This document shows positions 53,180 through 61,561 of a stretch of DNA of 64,000 bases, in pieces (the stretch's first letter is position 1; each line of letters begins with the position of its first letter). Below the pieces are notes generated by a model. The model was not told the DNA's origin. It did no database searches and saw only the letters and a program-made list of their open reading frames with translations. A program made the translations under genes and the position numbers. Source of the DNA: UBA6623 sp965238125 (GTDB lineage Bacteria; Acidobacteriota; Terriglobia; Bryobacterales; UBA6623); assembly GCA_965238125.1 (NCBI GenBank), contig OZ250179.1, positions 620,001 through 684,000 of the forward strand, written 5' to 3'.

Positions 53180-54004
53180 ATGGAAGCTTCAAACCTCAAT
53201 ATTCATCAGGTCACCTTTCGTGACCAGTGGTCGTTTCGCGAATCGGTCGAGGGAATGGCGCGGCACGGCGTTCACGCCACGGCGGTGTGGCGCGAAAAGC
53301 TGCACGAGATCGGCGTTGGGGAAGCCGCGCGGATCCTGCGCGACAATGGCATGCAGGTGTCGGCCATCTGCCCGGTGGGGCTGGTGACGGCTCCGGGGGA
53401 GAGCGCTTTCCAGGCGGGCCTCGATGACAATCGGCGCGCGATCGAAGAGGCCGTCGCGATCGGCGCCCCCTGCCTGGTTTTCATTTCGGGAGGGTTGCCG
53501 GAGAGGTCGAGAGATCTTGAAACCGCTCGCGCGCAAACACTTGCGAGTATCGCGGCGCTGGTTCCCGAAGCCCGCGCCGCCGGCATCAAGCTGGGAATCG
53601 AACCGTTGCACCCGATGATCTGCGCTTTCCGTGCCGTCCTCTGTACGCTCGAGCAGGCCAACGACTGGTGCGATCAGCTCGACGCCGACGATACCGTCGG
53701 AGTTGTCGTCGACACCTATCACGTCTGGTGGGACCCCAATGTCAGCCGAGAAATCACGCGGGCAGGTGAGCGGATCTGTGCCTTCCACATCAACGACTGG
53801 CTCGAAGATACCGAAGACCTGCGACTCGACCGGGGCATGATGGGCGACGGCGTCATCGACATTCCCGGCATCCGACAGATGGTCGAGGAAGGCGGCTACA
53901 ACGGCCCGCCGGAAGTCGAAATCTTCTCGGCCAAGAATTGGTGGCGCCGCGACCCGGGCGAAGTGATCGAGGTCATCAAAGAGCGCTACCGGCAGTTCGT
54001 GTGA
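53180..54004 (+). CDS. TIM-barrel sugar phosphate isomerase/epimerase
   Basis: 274 residues. Xylose-isomerase-like fold with metal ligands Glu141 (LGIEPLHPM), Asp178 and His181 (VVVDTYHVWWD), His203 (CAFHINDW) and Glu247 (PEVEIFS). It is distant from the isomerase at 24203. Members include IolE-, IolI- and hydroxypyruvate-isomerase-like enzymes. It follows the SDR gene by 154 bp in the same direction; a joint role in a sugar or inositol-like pathway is plausible but not shown. Confidence 0.85.
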   Translation: MEASNLNIHQVTFRDQWSFRESVEGMARHGVHATAVWREKLHEIGVGEAARILRDNGMQVSAICPVGLVTAPGESAFQAGLDDNRRAIEEAVAIGAPCLVFISGGLPERSRDLETARAQTLASIAALVPEARAAGIKLGIEPLHPMICAFRAVLCTLEQANDWCDQLDADDTVGVVVDTYHVWWDPNVSREITRAGERICAFHINDWLEDTEDLRLDRGMMGDGVIDIPGIRQMVEEGGYNGPPEVEIFSAKNWWRRDPGEVIEVIKERYRQFV

Positions 54005-54298
54005 CGAGCTTCTTCCGGAAATCGTTTTCGAGCGTGCCGCGGATTACGATATGGCCCGAAAAGTTGCAAACGGCTACAGCCGCGGAGCGGCGACGGGAAT
54101 TTAGCCCCCGGGCTTCAGCCCGGGGTTCCCGCCAAAAAACACGATAAGCCCCGGATGGGGCGTAGGAACAATCGCGCGATGCAACCCAGACCAACAGGAA
54201 CGTTCGCCTGCCCGCCGACGCCTGAAACTTCGACGTCTTCGTTGGACCGTATGCCGCCCCGGCTCCACTTTCATGGCGATACTCCGAATGCGCCCGGA
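54005..54298 (+). repeat. divergent R1 repeat copy e (about 54030-54290)
   Basis: Carries CGGCTACAGCCGCGGAGCGGC, the GCCCCCGGGCTTCAGCCCGGGG hairpin segment (about 54103-54125), and the CACTTTCATGGCGATACTCC end with a GAATGC remnant. It is more diverged than copies a, d and f. No gene seen. Confidence 0.5.
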
Positions 54299-55678
54299 TC
54301 ACCCAAGTTCGCCGGCCTCGGCGAGCATGCGTACCATTGTTTCAAATGCCTTGACTGTTTGCTCGACATCGGCGGCGTCGTGAACCCCCGAAACCACCCC
54401 GCCGGGCCACGGCAGCATGTCCGCGCCGCCGCACAACAAACCCGCGCGCATCTTGTGAATGAGGTCGGTCGAGGCCCCTTTGAGCTTCGAGGAATCCACG
54501 TGCCCGGCTTGAATGTCGTCGGGCCCGACCGCTTCGTGAGCCGGGTTGGTGAAGATGTGAAAGCCCGAAAACTCGCCGTAGACACACCAATCGGTCCCCA
54601 TCCTTGACAGAACACCGTTCATCTCGTGACGCAGCGTCCCGGCCGTGCGATTGGCTCGCTCGATGAAGTCGCCCGATTGCAGCAGCTTCAGCGTCGCAAG
54701 CCCGGCGGCGGCCGAGACAGGACCCGCGTTGTAGGTGCCTTGGTGGGGCACGCGAGGGCCGGTGATGCCCTCGTCGGAGACTTGAAATTCCATGACGTCC
54801 ATGATGTCGGCACGACCGGCAACGGCTCCGGTTGGATACCCCCCGCCGAGAATCTTCGCAATCGTCGTGAGATCGGGCGTAACGCCGTAAAAAGCCTGGG
54901 CTCCGCCGGGTGAGCACCGAAAGCCGGTGATCACTTCGTCGAAGATCAACACGACGCCGTGCTGTTGTGTGACTCGACGTAGATCCGTTAGGAACTGTGG
55001 GTTGATCGGGACTTTGCCGAAAGTCGATCCGGTGGGTTCGAGGATGACGCCCGCGATGTCGTCGCGTTCGGCGAACAGATTTTCGAGATAAGCGATGTCG
55101 CCGGAAGGCACGACCAGCATACCGTCGACAACCTCGGGCAGAATGCCGGCGGGCGCGGTTTCAGCCATGCCGCGCGCGAAAGCGACGTGATCGTGCCAAC
55201 CATGGAAGTGTGTCCAAAAGCGCACGATCTTTGGTTTTCCCGTGGAAGCACGCGCCAGCCGCAACGCCAGGTGCGTGGCCTCGGTCCCCGTCACGGTGAA
55301 TCGGATGCGCTCGGCCGAAGGCAGCATCGAGCAGACCAACTCGCCCCACTCGAGTTCAAGTTCATGAGAGGCTCCGTAATGGACCCCCCGACCGGTCTGT
55401 TCCCGCACGGCCTCGACGACGGCCGGGTGATTGTGCCCCAGCATCAACGCCCCGTGGCCGCCGAAGTAGTCGACGTATTCGTTGCCGTCAACATCCCATT
55501 TGCGCCCCGCGTCGGCGCGGTCGACCGAGAGCGGGTGGGGCAGCAGGAAGCGGACATCATGCGTGATGCCGCTGGGAAACGTAGTTCGGGCGCGGCGGTA
55601 GAGTTCGGCCGAAGTCGGCGTCTTATCGGCGTAGGTTTGGAGGATTCGGGATTGAGAGACCAGGGTTGACGGTGACAT
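54299..55678 (-). CDS. class III aminotransferase (glutamate-1-semialdehyde aminomutase-like)
   Basis: 459 residues from the ATG at 55678; the longer frame upstream is not family-like. PLP fold type I: substrate region FPSGITHDVRFL, GNEYVDYFGGHGALMLGHNHP, the PLP-binding Asp in LIFDEVITGFR, and the Schiff-base Lys in TIAKILGGGYPTGA. It resembles HemL in overall pattern, but with an extended N terminus and a catabolic setting, so a related omega- or beta-aminotransferase is likely. A true HemL would be expected with haem genes, which are not here. Confidence 0.85.
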   Translation of the reverse strand: MSPSTLVSQSRILQTYADKTPTSAELYRRARTTFPSGITHDVRFLLPHPLSVDRADAGRKWDVDGNEYVDYFGGHGALMLGHNHPAVVEAVREQTGRGVHYGASHELELEWGELVCSMLPSAERIRFTVTGTEATHLALRLARASTGKPKIVRFWTHFHGWHDHVAFARGMAETAPAGILPEVVDGMLVVPSGDIAYLENLFAERDDIAGVILEPTGSTFGKVPINPQFLTDLRRVTQQHGVVLIFDEVITGFRCSPGGAQAFYGVTPDLTTIAKILGGGYPTGAVAGRADIMDVMEFQVSDEGITGPRVPHQGTYNAGPVSAAAGLATLKLLQSGDFIERANRTAGTLRHEMNGVLSRMGTDWCVYGEFSGFHIFTNPAHEAVGPDDIQAGHVDSSKLKGASTDLIHKMRAGLLCGGADMLPWPGGVVSGVHDAADVEQTVKAFETMVRMLAEAGELG

Positions 55679-56348
55679 GATCGTGTGCCTCGCGGCTGTG
55701 GTCCATTTTACAACCGGAGCCGAACCTGCGCACTGGCGGGGAGTGCGCGACACGGATTTCGGAGACGCGGGCGCGGTGCGCGGTCCGCCGATGTGGCAAC
55801 TGGGTTCCCGACGTGACGCACGTCTCCAGGCGTGCCGTGTCGGCATTCGTGCCGACATGTCTTCCTCCCATTCGCAACTCCGCGCGCGTCACCGTCAGCG
55901 TTAATTAACCCCGCCCTTCTCCTTCGCGGAGAGCCGCTATGCCTTGCCGCGGACGCGGTTTTAGTCGTAAACTTGGGGTTGTGAAAAAAGGGGGACTATC
56001 CCGAGCGCCCACCAAATAGGTTCCATTGAATCGGGAACCGCACAGGGCGCGAAGCGGACTCCTCCGAAGATAGCCTTCGAGACTATTGTGCATTACGTTT
56101 ATGCCCGACGAGATCGCGAACACCTTGAGCCGCGAAGCGGCGGCAGGAATATAGCCCAGGGTGGAGCCGAAGGCGGGACCCTGGGTAGAATCCCCACCAG
56201 GAAGAGCCCTGGAGGGGAGGTCCCCCGGCACTCATCTTGATGGCGCTATTACGAAACCGAGGATTCATAGAAGCGGACTGCCCCCGATTTTTTCCCAGCC
56301 CCTGGGGTCCCGGGCTCAACAGGGCCGCCGAAAGGATAATTGCCTACC
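55679..56348. repeat. repeat-filled gap: R6 copy b (55818-55857) and R1 copy f with an R2-like start (about 55984-56310)
   Basis: 670 bases with no gene. R6 copy b has TGTCGGCA-TTCG-TGCCGACA (55838-55857), the reverse form of copy a with compensatory changes. From 55984 an R2-like GGGGGACTATCCCGAGC start leads into a full R1 copy with the GAGCCGCGAAGCGGCGGCAG core at about 56127. Confidence 0.65.
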
Positions 56349-57689
56349 ATGACGACCAACAAGACGACCCGGCGTAAGTTTCTCGGGAACAGTACAGCCG
56401 CGACGCTGGGCTTCACGATTGTACCCAGTAGCGTGCTGGCGACGCCGGCGCCGAGCGACCGTTTGAACTTCGGCCATATCGGAATCGGCGGCCGGGGACG
56501 GCGCTTCCTGCGCCCCCTGGCGCAAGCGGACGAGAAAGTCGTTCCCTGGATCAATCTCGGCGGCCGCCAAGACCGCTTCTTGCGCCCGGCCGTCTCGACG
56601 GCGCTGTGCGACGTCGACTCGAGCCGGCTCGACATGGCCGCGACCGTCGTCGGCGGCAAGCCGCAGCTCTACAAAGACTTTCGCAACCTGCTCGAGCAGA
56701 AAGACCTCGACGCCGTCTTTATCGCGTCCCCCGACCATTGGCACGCGCTGATGACGATCATGGCCTGCCAGGCCGGCAAGGACGTCTACGTCGAAAAGCC
56801 CGCGTCAAAAACGGTCGAGGAAGGGCGCGCCATGGTCACGGCCGCCGACCGCTACGGCCGCGTCGTGCAGGTAGGTTCCCAGGGTCGCTCGCAACAGCCC
56901 GCCTATCACGCTTGCAAATACATTCAAAACGGGCAAATCGGCAAGGTCGGCAAAGTCCTCTGCTGGCACTATGAAAACCCCGTGGGCGACTGGACCCCTA
57001 ACGCCGAGCCGCCCTCCGGCCTCGATTACGACAGCTGGCTCGGACCGGCGCGGAAGATTCCATACAATGAGACGCGCACTCACGGCCGGTTCCGCTGGAT
57101 GCTCGATTTCGGCGGCGGCCAAATTCGCGACCGCGGCGCTCATGTCATGAGCGTGGCGAACTGGATCATGGACGCCGACTACACCGGCCCGGTAAGCGTC
57201 GAGGCGACCGGCGAGCCCTATGCCGAGGGGATCTACGATGCGCCCGAGCACATGACGGTGACGTACGAGTTCAAGGACCCGGATTGGACGCTGGTCTGGG
57301 CGCAACCCGGCGTACTCTCCGAGGAACTCGAAGGCCGCTACGGAGCGGTCTACTGGGGAGACAAGGGACGCCTCACCGTTACCTACGGCGATCGTCACAC
57401 CACCGACACCGAGCAGAAAGCCAAGGATTATCAGATTCCCCACGGCGGCGTTGAGCCCTATCGCAGCACCGGCCACGGCGAGGATTTCGAAGATTGCATC
57501 AAGTCCCGCGAGAAACCGATCATGCACATCGAAGCGGCGCATCGCGTGGCGACGCTGTGCATCTTGGGTAATCTTTCCTACCGCTTGCGCCGCAAATTCG
57601 AGTGGGACCCGGTCAATGAGCGGGTCAAGAATGACGAGGAAGCCAACCGCCTGCTGAGCCTTCCCGGCCGCGGCCCTTGGCACCTGTAG
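56349..57689 (+). CDS. Tat-exported Gfo/Idh/MocA-family oxidoreductase
   Basis: 446 residues from the ATG at 56349 (a TTG lies three codons upstream). A twin-Arg leader (TTRRKFLGNSTAATLGF) is followed by an NAD(P)-binding Rossmann domain (LNFGHIGIGGRGRRFLRPL), AVFIASPDHWHALMTI, DVYVEKPASKTVEEG with the catalytic Lys, and the substrate domain with GHGEDFEDCI. Exported Gfo/Idh proteins of this kind are frequent in acidobacteria and planctomycetes and are thought to act on sugars or glycans. It is followed at 51 bp by a signal-peptide HEAT protein. Confidence 0.9.
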   Translation: MTTNKTTRRKFLGNSTAATLGFTIVPSSVLATPAPSDRLNFGHIGIGGRGRRFLRPLAQADEKVVPWINLGGRQDRFLRPAVSTALCDVDSSRLDMAATVVGGKPQLYKDFRNLLEQKDLDAVFIASPDHWHALMTIMACQAGKDVYVEKPASKTVEEGRAMVTAADRYGRVVQVGSQGRSQQPAYHACKYIQNGQIGKVGKVLCWHYENPVGDWTPNAEPPSGLDYDSWLGPARKIPYNETRTHGRFRWMLDFGGGQIRDRGAHVMSVANWIMDADYTGPVSVEATGEPYAEGIYDAPEHMTVTYEFKDPDWTLVWAQPGVLSEELEGRYGAVYWGDKGRLTVTYGDRHTTDTEQKAKDYQIPHGGVEPYRSTGHGEDFEDCIKSREKPIMHIEAAHRVATLCILGNLSYRLRRKFEWDPVNERVKNDEEANRLLSLPGRGPWHL

Positions 57690-57740
57690 GACGCGAAGGC
57701 AACAGAGATCAGCGACGAAGACAGAGAGGCAAGAGAAGTA

Positions 57741-58793
57741 ATGACGACGTCCAACAAATCCGAAACGGCTCATGCTCGAAAGGCCGCGCTTGCCGCTGTC
57801 GCCGCCGCTGCCGCGTTCGCCGTCCCGGCGACTGGCCGCGCCGGCGAGAAAGAGGACAAGTTTCTCGCCGATATCAAGAGCGACGACGCCGAGACCCGTT
57901 TGGCGGCGTGGCTGATCGCCGACCAAATGGACCCAGAGGTGATCCCCGCGCTGAGTGCGCTTCAGGTTTCGAAGAAGCCCGGTGTGCGCAAGGCGGCCGC
58001 CGAGGCGCTGAACCACGTCGTTCATTCAGTGGGAAAAGAACTGGACCCGGCGGCGCTGCGGGCGAACCGAGGACGTCCGAATGCGCCGGACGAGCAGAAC
58101 AAGCGCCAACGCGTCGTGCAAGGGTTGCTGGGGCTTCTCGACGGCAAGCGCCACGAGGATGAGAAGGTGTCGGCCTTGCGCCATCTGTCGTTGGTCGCCG
58201 ACGTGGATTCGGTGGCGGCGATTGCCAAGTTGGTTCATGACGGGCGTTTGCGCGAGGAAGTCGTCTTCTGCCTGGAGCGTATTCCGGGCAAAACGGCGGA
58301 AGAAGCCTTGCTGGCGGCGCTCGACGGGGCGGCGGACGAGTTCAAGCCGCGCATTCTCGCGGCGCTCGGCCACCGCCAAGCCGACGAAGCGATGGGAGCT
58401 TGTTTGGCGGCGATGAAGTCGTCCGATACCACGATCGCCATGGCGGGGATGAAAGCGGCCGCCCGCATCGGCGTGCCGGCGGCGGGCGATATCCAGTTGC
58501 CGGATTACGATTCGTTGTCGGATTGGCGCAAGATCGAGTACGACGACAGCTTGCTGCGCTACGCCGACGCCCTGCTTGCCCGCGGCGATTCCGAACACGC
58601 TTCGGGTCTCTACCGCGGGGCGCTTAACCGCGAGGAAGAGCATCTCCAATGCGCCGCCATCATCGGGCTGGCCAAGATCGGCACAGCGGAGGCTGCGGCG
58701 GCTATTTATCCGAAACTCAGCAGTGACAACAATGCAGTGCGCATCACCGCCCAAAAGGCTTGGGCGGCGATGAGCAAGCGTGCCGCCGGCTGA
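57741..58793 (+). CDS. exported HEAT-repeat protein
   Basis: 350 residues. An N-terminal Ala-rich signal-like segment (KAALAAVAAAAAFAVPATGRA) is followed by roughly eight alpha-helical HEAT/PBS-lyase-type repeats, such as KPGVRKAAAEALNHVV and DNNAVRITAQKAWAAM. No catalytic site is visible. It lies 51 bp after the Gfo/Idh gene, probably in the same transcript, and may be its partner or scaffold in the periplasm. Confidence 0.78.
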   Translation: MTTSNKSETAHARKAALAAVAAAAAFAVPATGRAGEKEDKFLADIKSDDAETRLAAWLIADQMDPEVIPALSALQVSKKPGVRKAAAEALNHVVHSVGKELDPAALRANRGRPNAPDEQNKRQRVVQGLLGLLDGKRHEDEKVSALRHLSLVADVDSVAAIAKLVHDGRLREEVVFCLERIPGKTAEEALLAALDGAADEFKPRILAALGHRQADEAMGACLAAMKSSDTTIAMAGMKAAARIGVPAAGDIQLPDYDSLSDWRKIEYDDSLLRYADALLARGDSEHASGLYRGALNREEEHLQCAAIIGLAKIGTAEAAAAIYPKLSSDNNAVRITAQKAWAAMSKRAAG

Positions 58794-59154
58794 GCCGGCA
58801 GCCTCGGTAGCGACAAACACTCGTGTTTGTGCCGGCCCAAAATCCGGACAAGCTCTCAGCTTGTCCGCCCCGCGTACGGAATCGAATGAGGTCGAGCCCT
58901 GCGCCCGGGGCAGCTGAGCTGGTCCCGATTGCCCCCGCCAACTCGCGCCGGGTCCCCGTTCCCATATTTGTGTCGCGCACCCCAACCTCAGCCGTGTCGG
59001 CATTTTCCAATCCAAGAATGCGCCTGAAATGGGTCGGGGCCGAAAAGAGGTGGCCCGCTGTATCGCTCATCCGCCGAAGGCCCGGGGGCCGCTTCGCTAT
59101 CATGGAAACTTACCTGCTTACTTGCCGGGACGCCCCTTTCTCTTAAGATCGCTC
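58794..59154 (+). repeat. R5 repeat copy (58803-58870) in the gap before aroC
   Basis: Begins TAGCGACAAACACTCGTGTT with the self-complementary core ACAAACACTCGTGTTTGT, then GGACAAGCTCTCAGCTTGTCC (58851-58871), a hairpin of 8 bp or so. No gene in 361 bases. The aroC promoter should lie in its second half; none stood out. Confidence 0.6.
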
Positions 59155-60327
59155 ATGCTGCGTTTTGAAACCGCCGGTGAATCACACGGTGAAACCCTGG
59201 CTACGATCCTGACCGGGTTGCCGGCCGGTGTACCGGTGTCGCTCGATTTCGTCAACCGCCAACTATGGCGGCGACAGCAGGGCTACGGGCGCGGCGGGCG
59301 GATGAAGATCGAGACCGACAAGGCCCATGTCGTCTCCGGCGTGCGGCACTCAAAAACGATCGGCTCGCCGATCGCGATCTTGCTCCAAAACCGCGATTGG
59401 AAAAACTGGACCGAAGCTCTGCCCGTGGAAGACGCCGAGGGCAGCGAAGGCGCGGCGAAGCCCGTCACGCGGCCCCGGCCCGGACACGCCGACCTGGCGG
59501 GCGTGCTCAAATACAATTTCCCCGATGCCCGTTATATCCTCGAACGCGCCAGCGCGAGAGAGACTACTTCTCGAGTCGCCGTCGGGGCCTTCGCGAAACT
59601 GTTCTTGGCCGAATTCGGAATTTCCATTCTCAGCCATGTGATCGCGGTGGGTAATGTGGCGCTTGAGCGCGACCCGGCTTGGGAAGAAATCGAAGCGCTC
59701 GCCGACAAGGATGCAGTCCTACTCAATTGCGTGGACGCGGAAACCGAACAGCGCATGAAAGCCGTTGTCGACGAGGCCTATAAGACGGGCGACACGCGCG
59801 GCGGGGTCTTTGAAGTCGTGGCACACAATTTGCCGGTAGGACTGGGATCGCACATTACGTGGGATTCCCGCCTCGACGGCCGCTTGGCGCAGGCCGTTCT
59901 ATCGATGCAAGCCGTCAAAGGCATCGAGATCGGCCGAGGCATGCTGGCGGCGGTTAGCCCGGGATCGAAGGTTCAGGACACGATTCACTACGACAAATCG
60001 AGGCGGGCTTTCCATCGAGGCTCGAATTTCGCCGGTGGGCTCGAGGGCGGCATGACGAACGGCCAGGACGTCGTCGTGCGCGGTTACATCAAGCCGATCT
60101 CGACCCTCCGCAAACCCCTCGAATCAGTGGATCTCGAAACCCGCGAATCCTCAAGCGCCGCCTATGAGCGTTCCGATGTCGCGGTGATCCCCGCGGCCGG
60201 GGTCATCGGAGAAGCCATGGTCGCGCTCACCCTCGCCTCGGCCTTTCTCGAAAAGTTCGGCGGCGACTCGCTCACCGAAACCAAGCGAAACTTCGAGGGC
60301 TTTCAGTCCCAGGTGCGGGATTACTAA
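59155..60327 (+). CDS. aroC: chorismate synthase
   Basis: 390 residues from the ATG at 59155 (MLRFETAGESHGETLATIL); upstream in-frame codons look non-coding. It has the family marks GESHG, RRQQGYGRGGRMKIE, HADLAGVLKY, ERASARETTSRVAVGA and RRGSNFAGGLEGGMTNG-type sequence (HRGSNFAGGLEGGMTNGQ). It makes chorismate from EPSP with reduced FMN, the last step of the shikimate pathway. It stands apart from other aro genes, flanked by repeats. Confidence 0.97.
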   Translation: MLRFETAGESHGETLATILTGLPAGVPVSLDFVNRQLWRRQQGYGRGGRMKIETDKAHVVSGVRHSKTIGSPIAILLQNRDWKNWTEALPVEDAEGSEGAAKPVTRPRPGHADLAGVLKYNFPDARYILERASARETTSRVAVGAFAKLFLAEFGISILSHVIAVGNVALERDPAWEEIEALADKDAVLLNCVDAETEQRMKAVVDEAYKTGDTRGGVFEVVAHNLPVGLGSHITWDSRLDGRLAQAVLSMQAVKGIEIGRGMLAAVSPGSKVQDTIHYDKSRRAFHRGSNFAGGLEGGMTNGQDVVVRGYIKPISTLRKPLESVDLETRESSSAAYERSDVAVIPAAGVIGEAMVALTLASAFLEKFGGDSLTETKRNFEGFQSQVRDY

Positions 60328-60372
60328 CGGAACCCTCAATCGAAAGCTCAGCCCGACGCGAAACTCGCCGTA

Positions 60373-60924
60373 TCACGACGGGCGGGTTGCATTGCTGACC
60401 TGATCTCGTAGCTTGTCGGGAAGCTCCTCAGGGTCCAGGACTTCGTCCCGAACCGCCTGTCGAAGCACATCGAGAACTTCAGATCTCGTGAGGCGCCGGC
60501 ACGCCCCGGCACGAATGTGGGTGCCGAGCACCTCGGCAAATCTCGCCAAACGAACCGCATCCAATGATCCGGCGTCGACGTGCCGGTTCCGAAGCTCCGC
60601 GACGCGCGTTTCGCCGGCAGTGGACTTGAGCGAAATCCCGGCTCGTTCGAGGTCCGAAACCGGGACCCAAGCAATATCAAACTTGTCCAGCCGGTCACCG
60701 GCCGCCGCCAATGCGAGCACAACACTTCGTATTTCGGAATCGCCGCCGCTTCCGCACAGCCACAGAGATAGGGCGTTGCCGCGCGTTCGTAGATCGCCCG
60801 TCACCGCATCGGCAGCGATCTCACCGTCCGCCAACTCGTCTCTCTCGTCCCATTTTGCACGAGAAATCTTTCTAGCCAAATGTTCTTGGTCAGAGATTGC
60901 CGGCGACCTGTCGGATGTACTCAT
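60373..60924 (-). CDS. unknown protein, possible partner of the adjacent HEAT-like frame
   Basis: 183 residues, mostly charged and soluble (LARKISRAKWDERDELADGE). I do not recognise the family. No signal peptide or membrane segment. Its start lies inside the end of the next frame (35 bp overlap), and the two are read in the same direction, which supports a real overlapping pair. Convergent with aroC, 45 bp between stops. Confidence 0.5.
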   Translation of the reverse strand: MSTSDRSPAISDQEHLARKISRAKWDERDELADGEIAADAVTGDLRTRGNALSLWLCGSGGDSEIRSVVLALAAAGDRLDKFDIAWVPVSDLERAGISLKSTAGETRVAELRNRHVDAGSLDAVRLARFAEVLGTHIRAGACRRLTRSEVLDVLRQAVRDEVLDPEELPDKLRDQVSNATRPS

Positions 60925-61276
60925 CTAGCCAGGGAACTTTCTCTTCGTGTTGGCGGAGTAGGTTTTTCAGACTGTCCTCATCCCGGTTCTCCACCGCCTG
61001 AACTGCGGCGTCTCGCACCTCCACTTCCGGGCTCCTTAACCCGGCAGCAATGAGTTCGGATCTCCAGGTCTCCGAACCGGGTGATGCCAGCCTGCCCAGG
61101 CACCGGAGCAGCGCGGAGCTTAGCGATGTATCGGCCTCGGAAACCGCGGTGAGGATCCAGTCCACGGCCTCGCGGTGGCGAATCAATGCGTCTTGGAGGA
61201 TCTTTTCGAGCGGATGACTGAACCCATCTTCCACAGGCTCTCGGCATCGATGGCGGCCCGAACGCTTGCCCTCCAA
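60890..61276 (-). CDS. small HEAT-like protein overlapping the next gene
   Basis: 128 residues. Two or three HEAT-like helical units (SSALLRCLGRLASPGSETWR and SPEVEVRDAAVQAVENRDE) suggest a small helical scaffold. The N-terminal 20 residues are Arg-rich and may not be translated, so a later start is possible. No known family beyond the repeat. Divergent from araB by 285 bp. Confidence 0.5.
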   Translation of the reverse strand: MEGKRSGRHRCREPVEDGFSHPLEKILQDALIRHREAVDWILTAVSEADTSLSSALLRCLGRLASPGSETWRSELIAAGLRSPEVEVRDAAVQAVENRDEDSLKNLLRQHEEKVPWLDEYIRQVAGNL

Positions 61277-61561
61277 GGCTGTTTGACCGGCAAACCACCT
61301 TGTGGCCGAGACACTCGGAGACGAAGGCGCTTGCTCTTACGTAATGGGTCTACTTGTTTCATGCTGCACGCCGAGATTTTCGTGGCGCCGCAATACCATT
61401 GGCAGCCGGGAGACGCGATTCCCGAGGGCTAAATGGAGCTTATCATTCCCCGATTCTTGCGGCAAACTCTATGGGCTATGCCGGCGATGCCGGCGGCATG
61501 ATCCGGTTACTTCCACCACCCCCTTTGACTTTCCCGCGCGTTTCGTCTATCTTGCCCTTCT
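61277..61561. other. divergent intergenic region before the ribulokinase gene
   Basis: 285 bases. No gene seen. Promoters for both flanking genes must lie here; no clear -35/-10 pair or operator was found. Short near-repeats GCCGGCGATGCCGGCGG (about 61481-61497) form a small GCCGGC/GCCGGC palindrome cluster. Confidence 0.35.

Noticed and set aside
54299..55678. Assigning hemL
   Set aside because: The pattern fits class III aminotransferases in general, and the neighbours are not haem genes, so the symbol is withheld.
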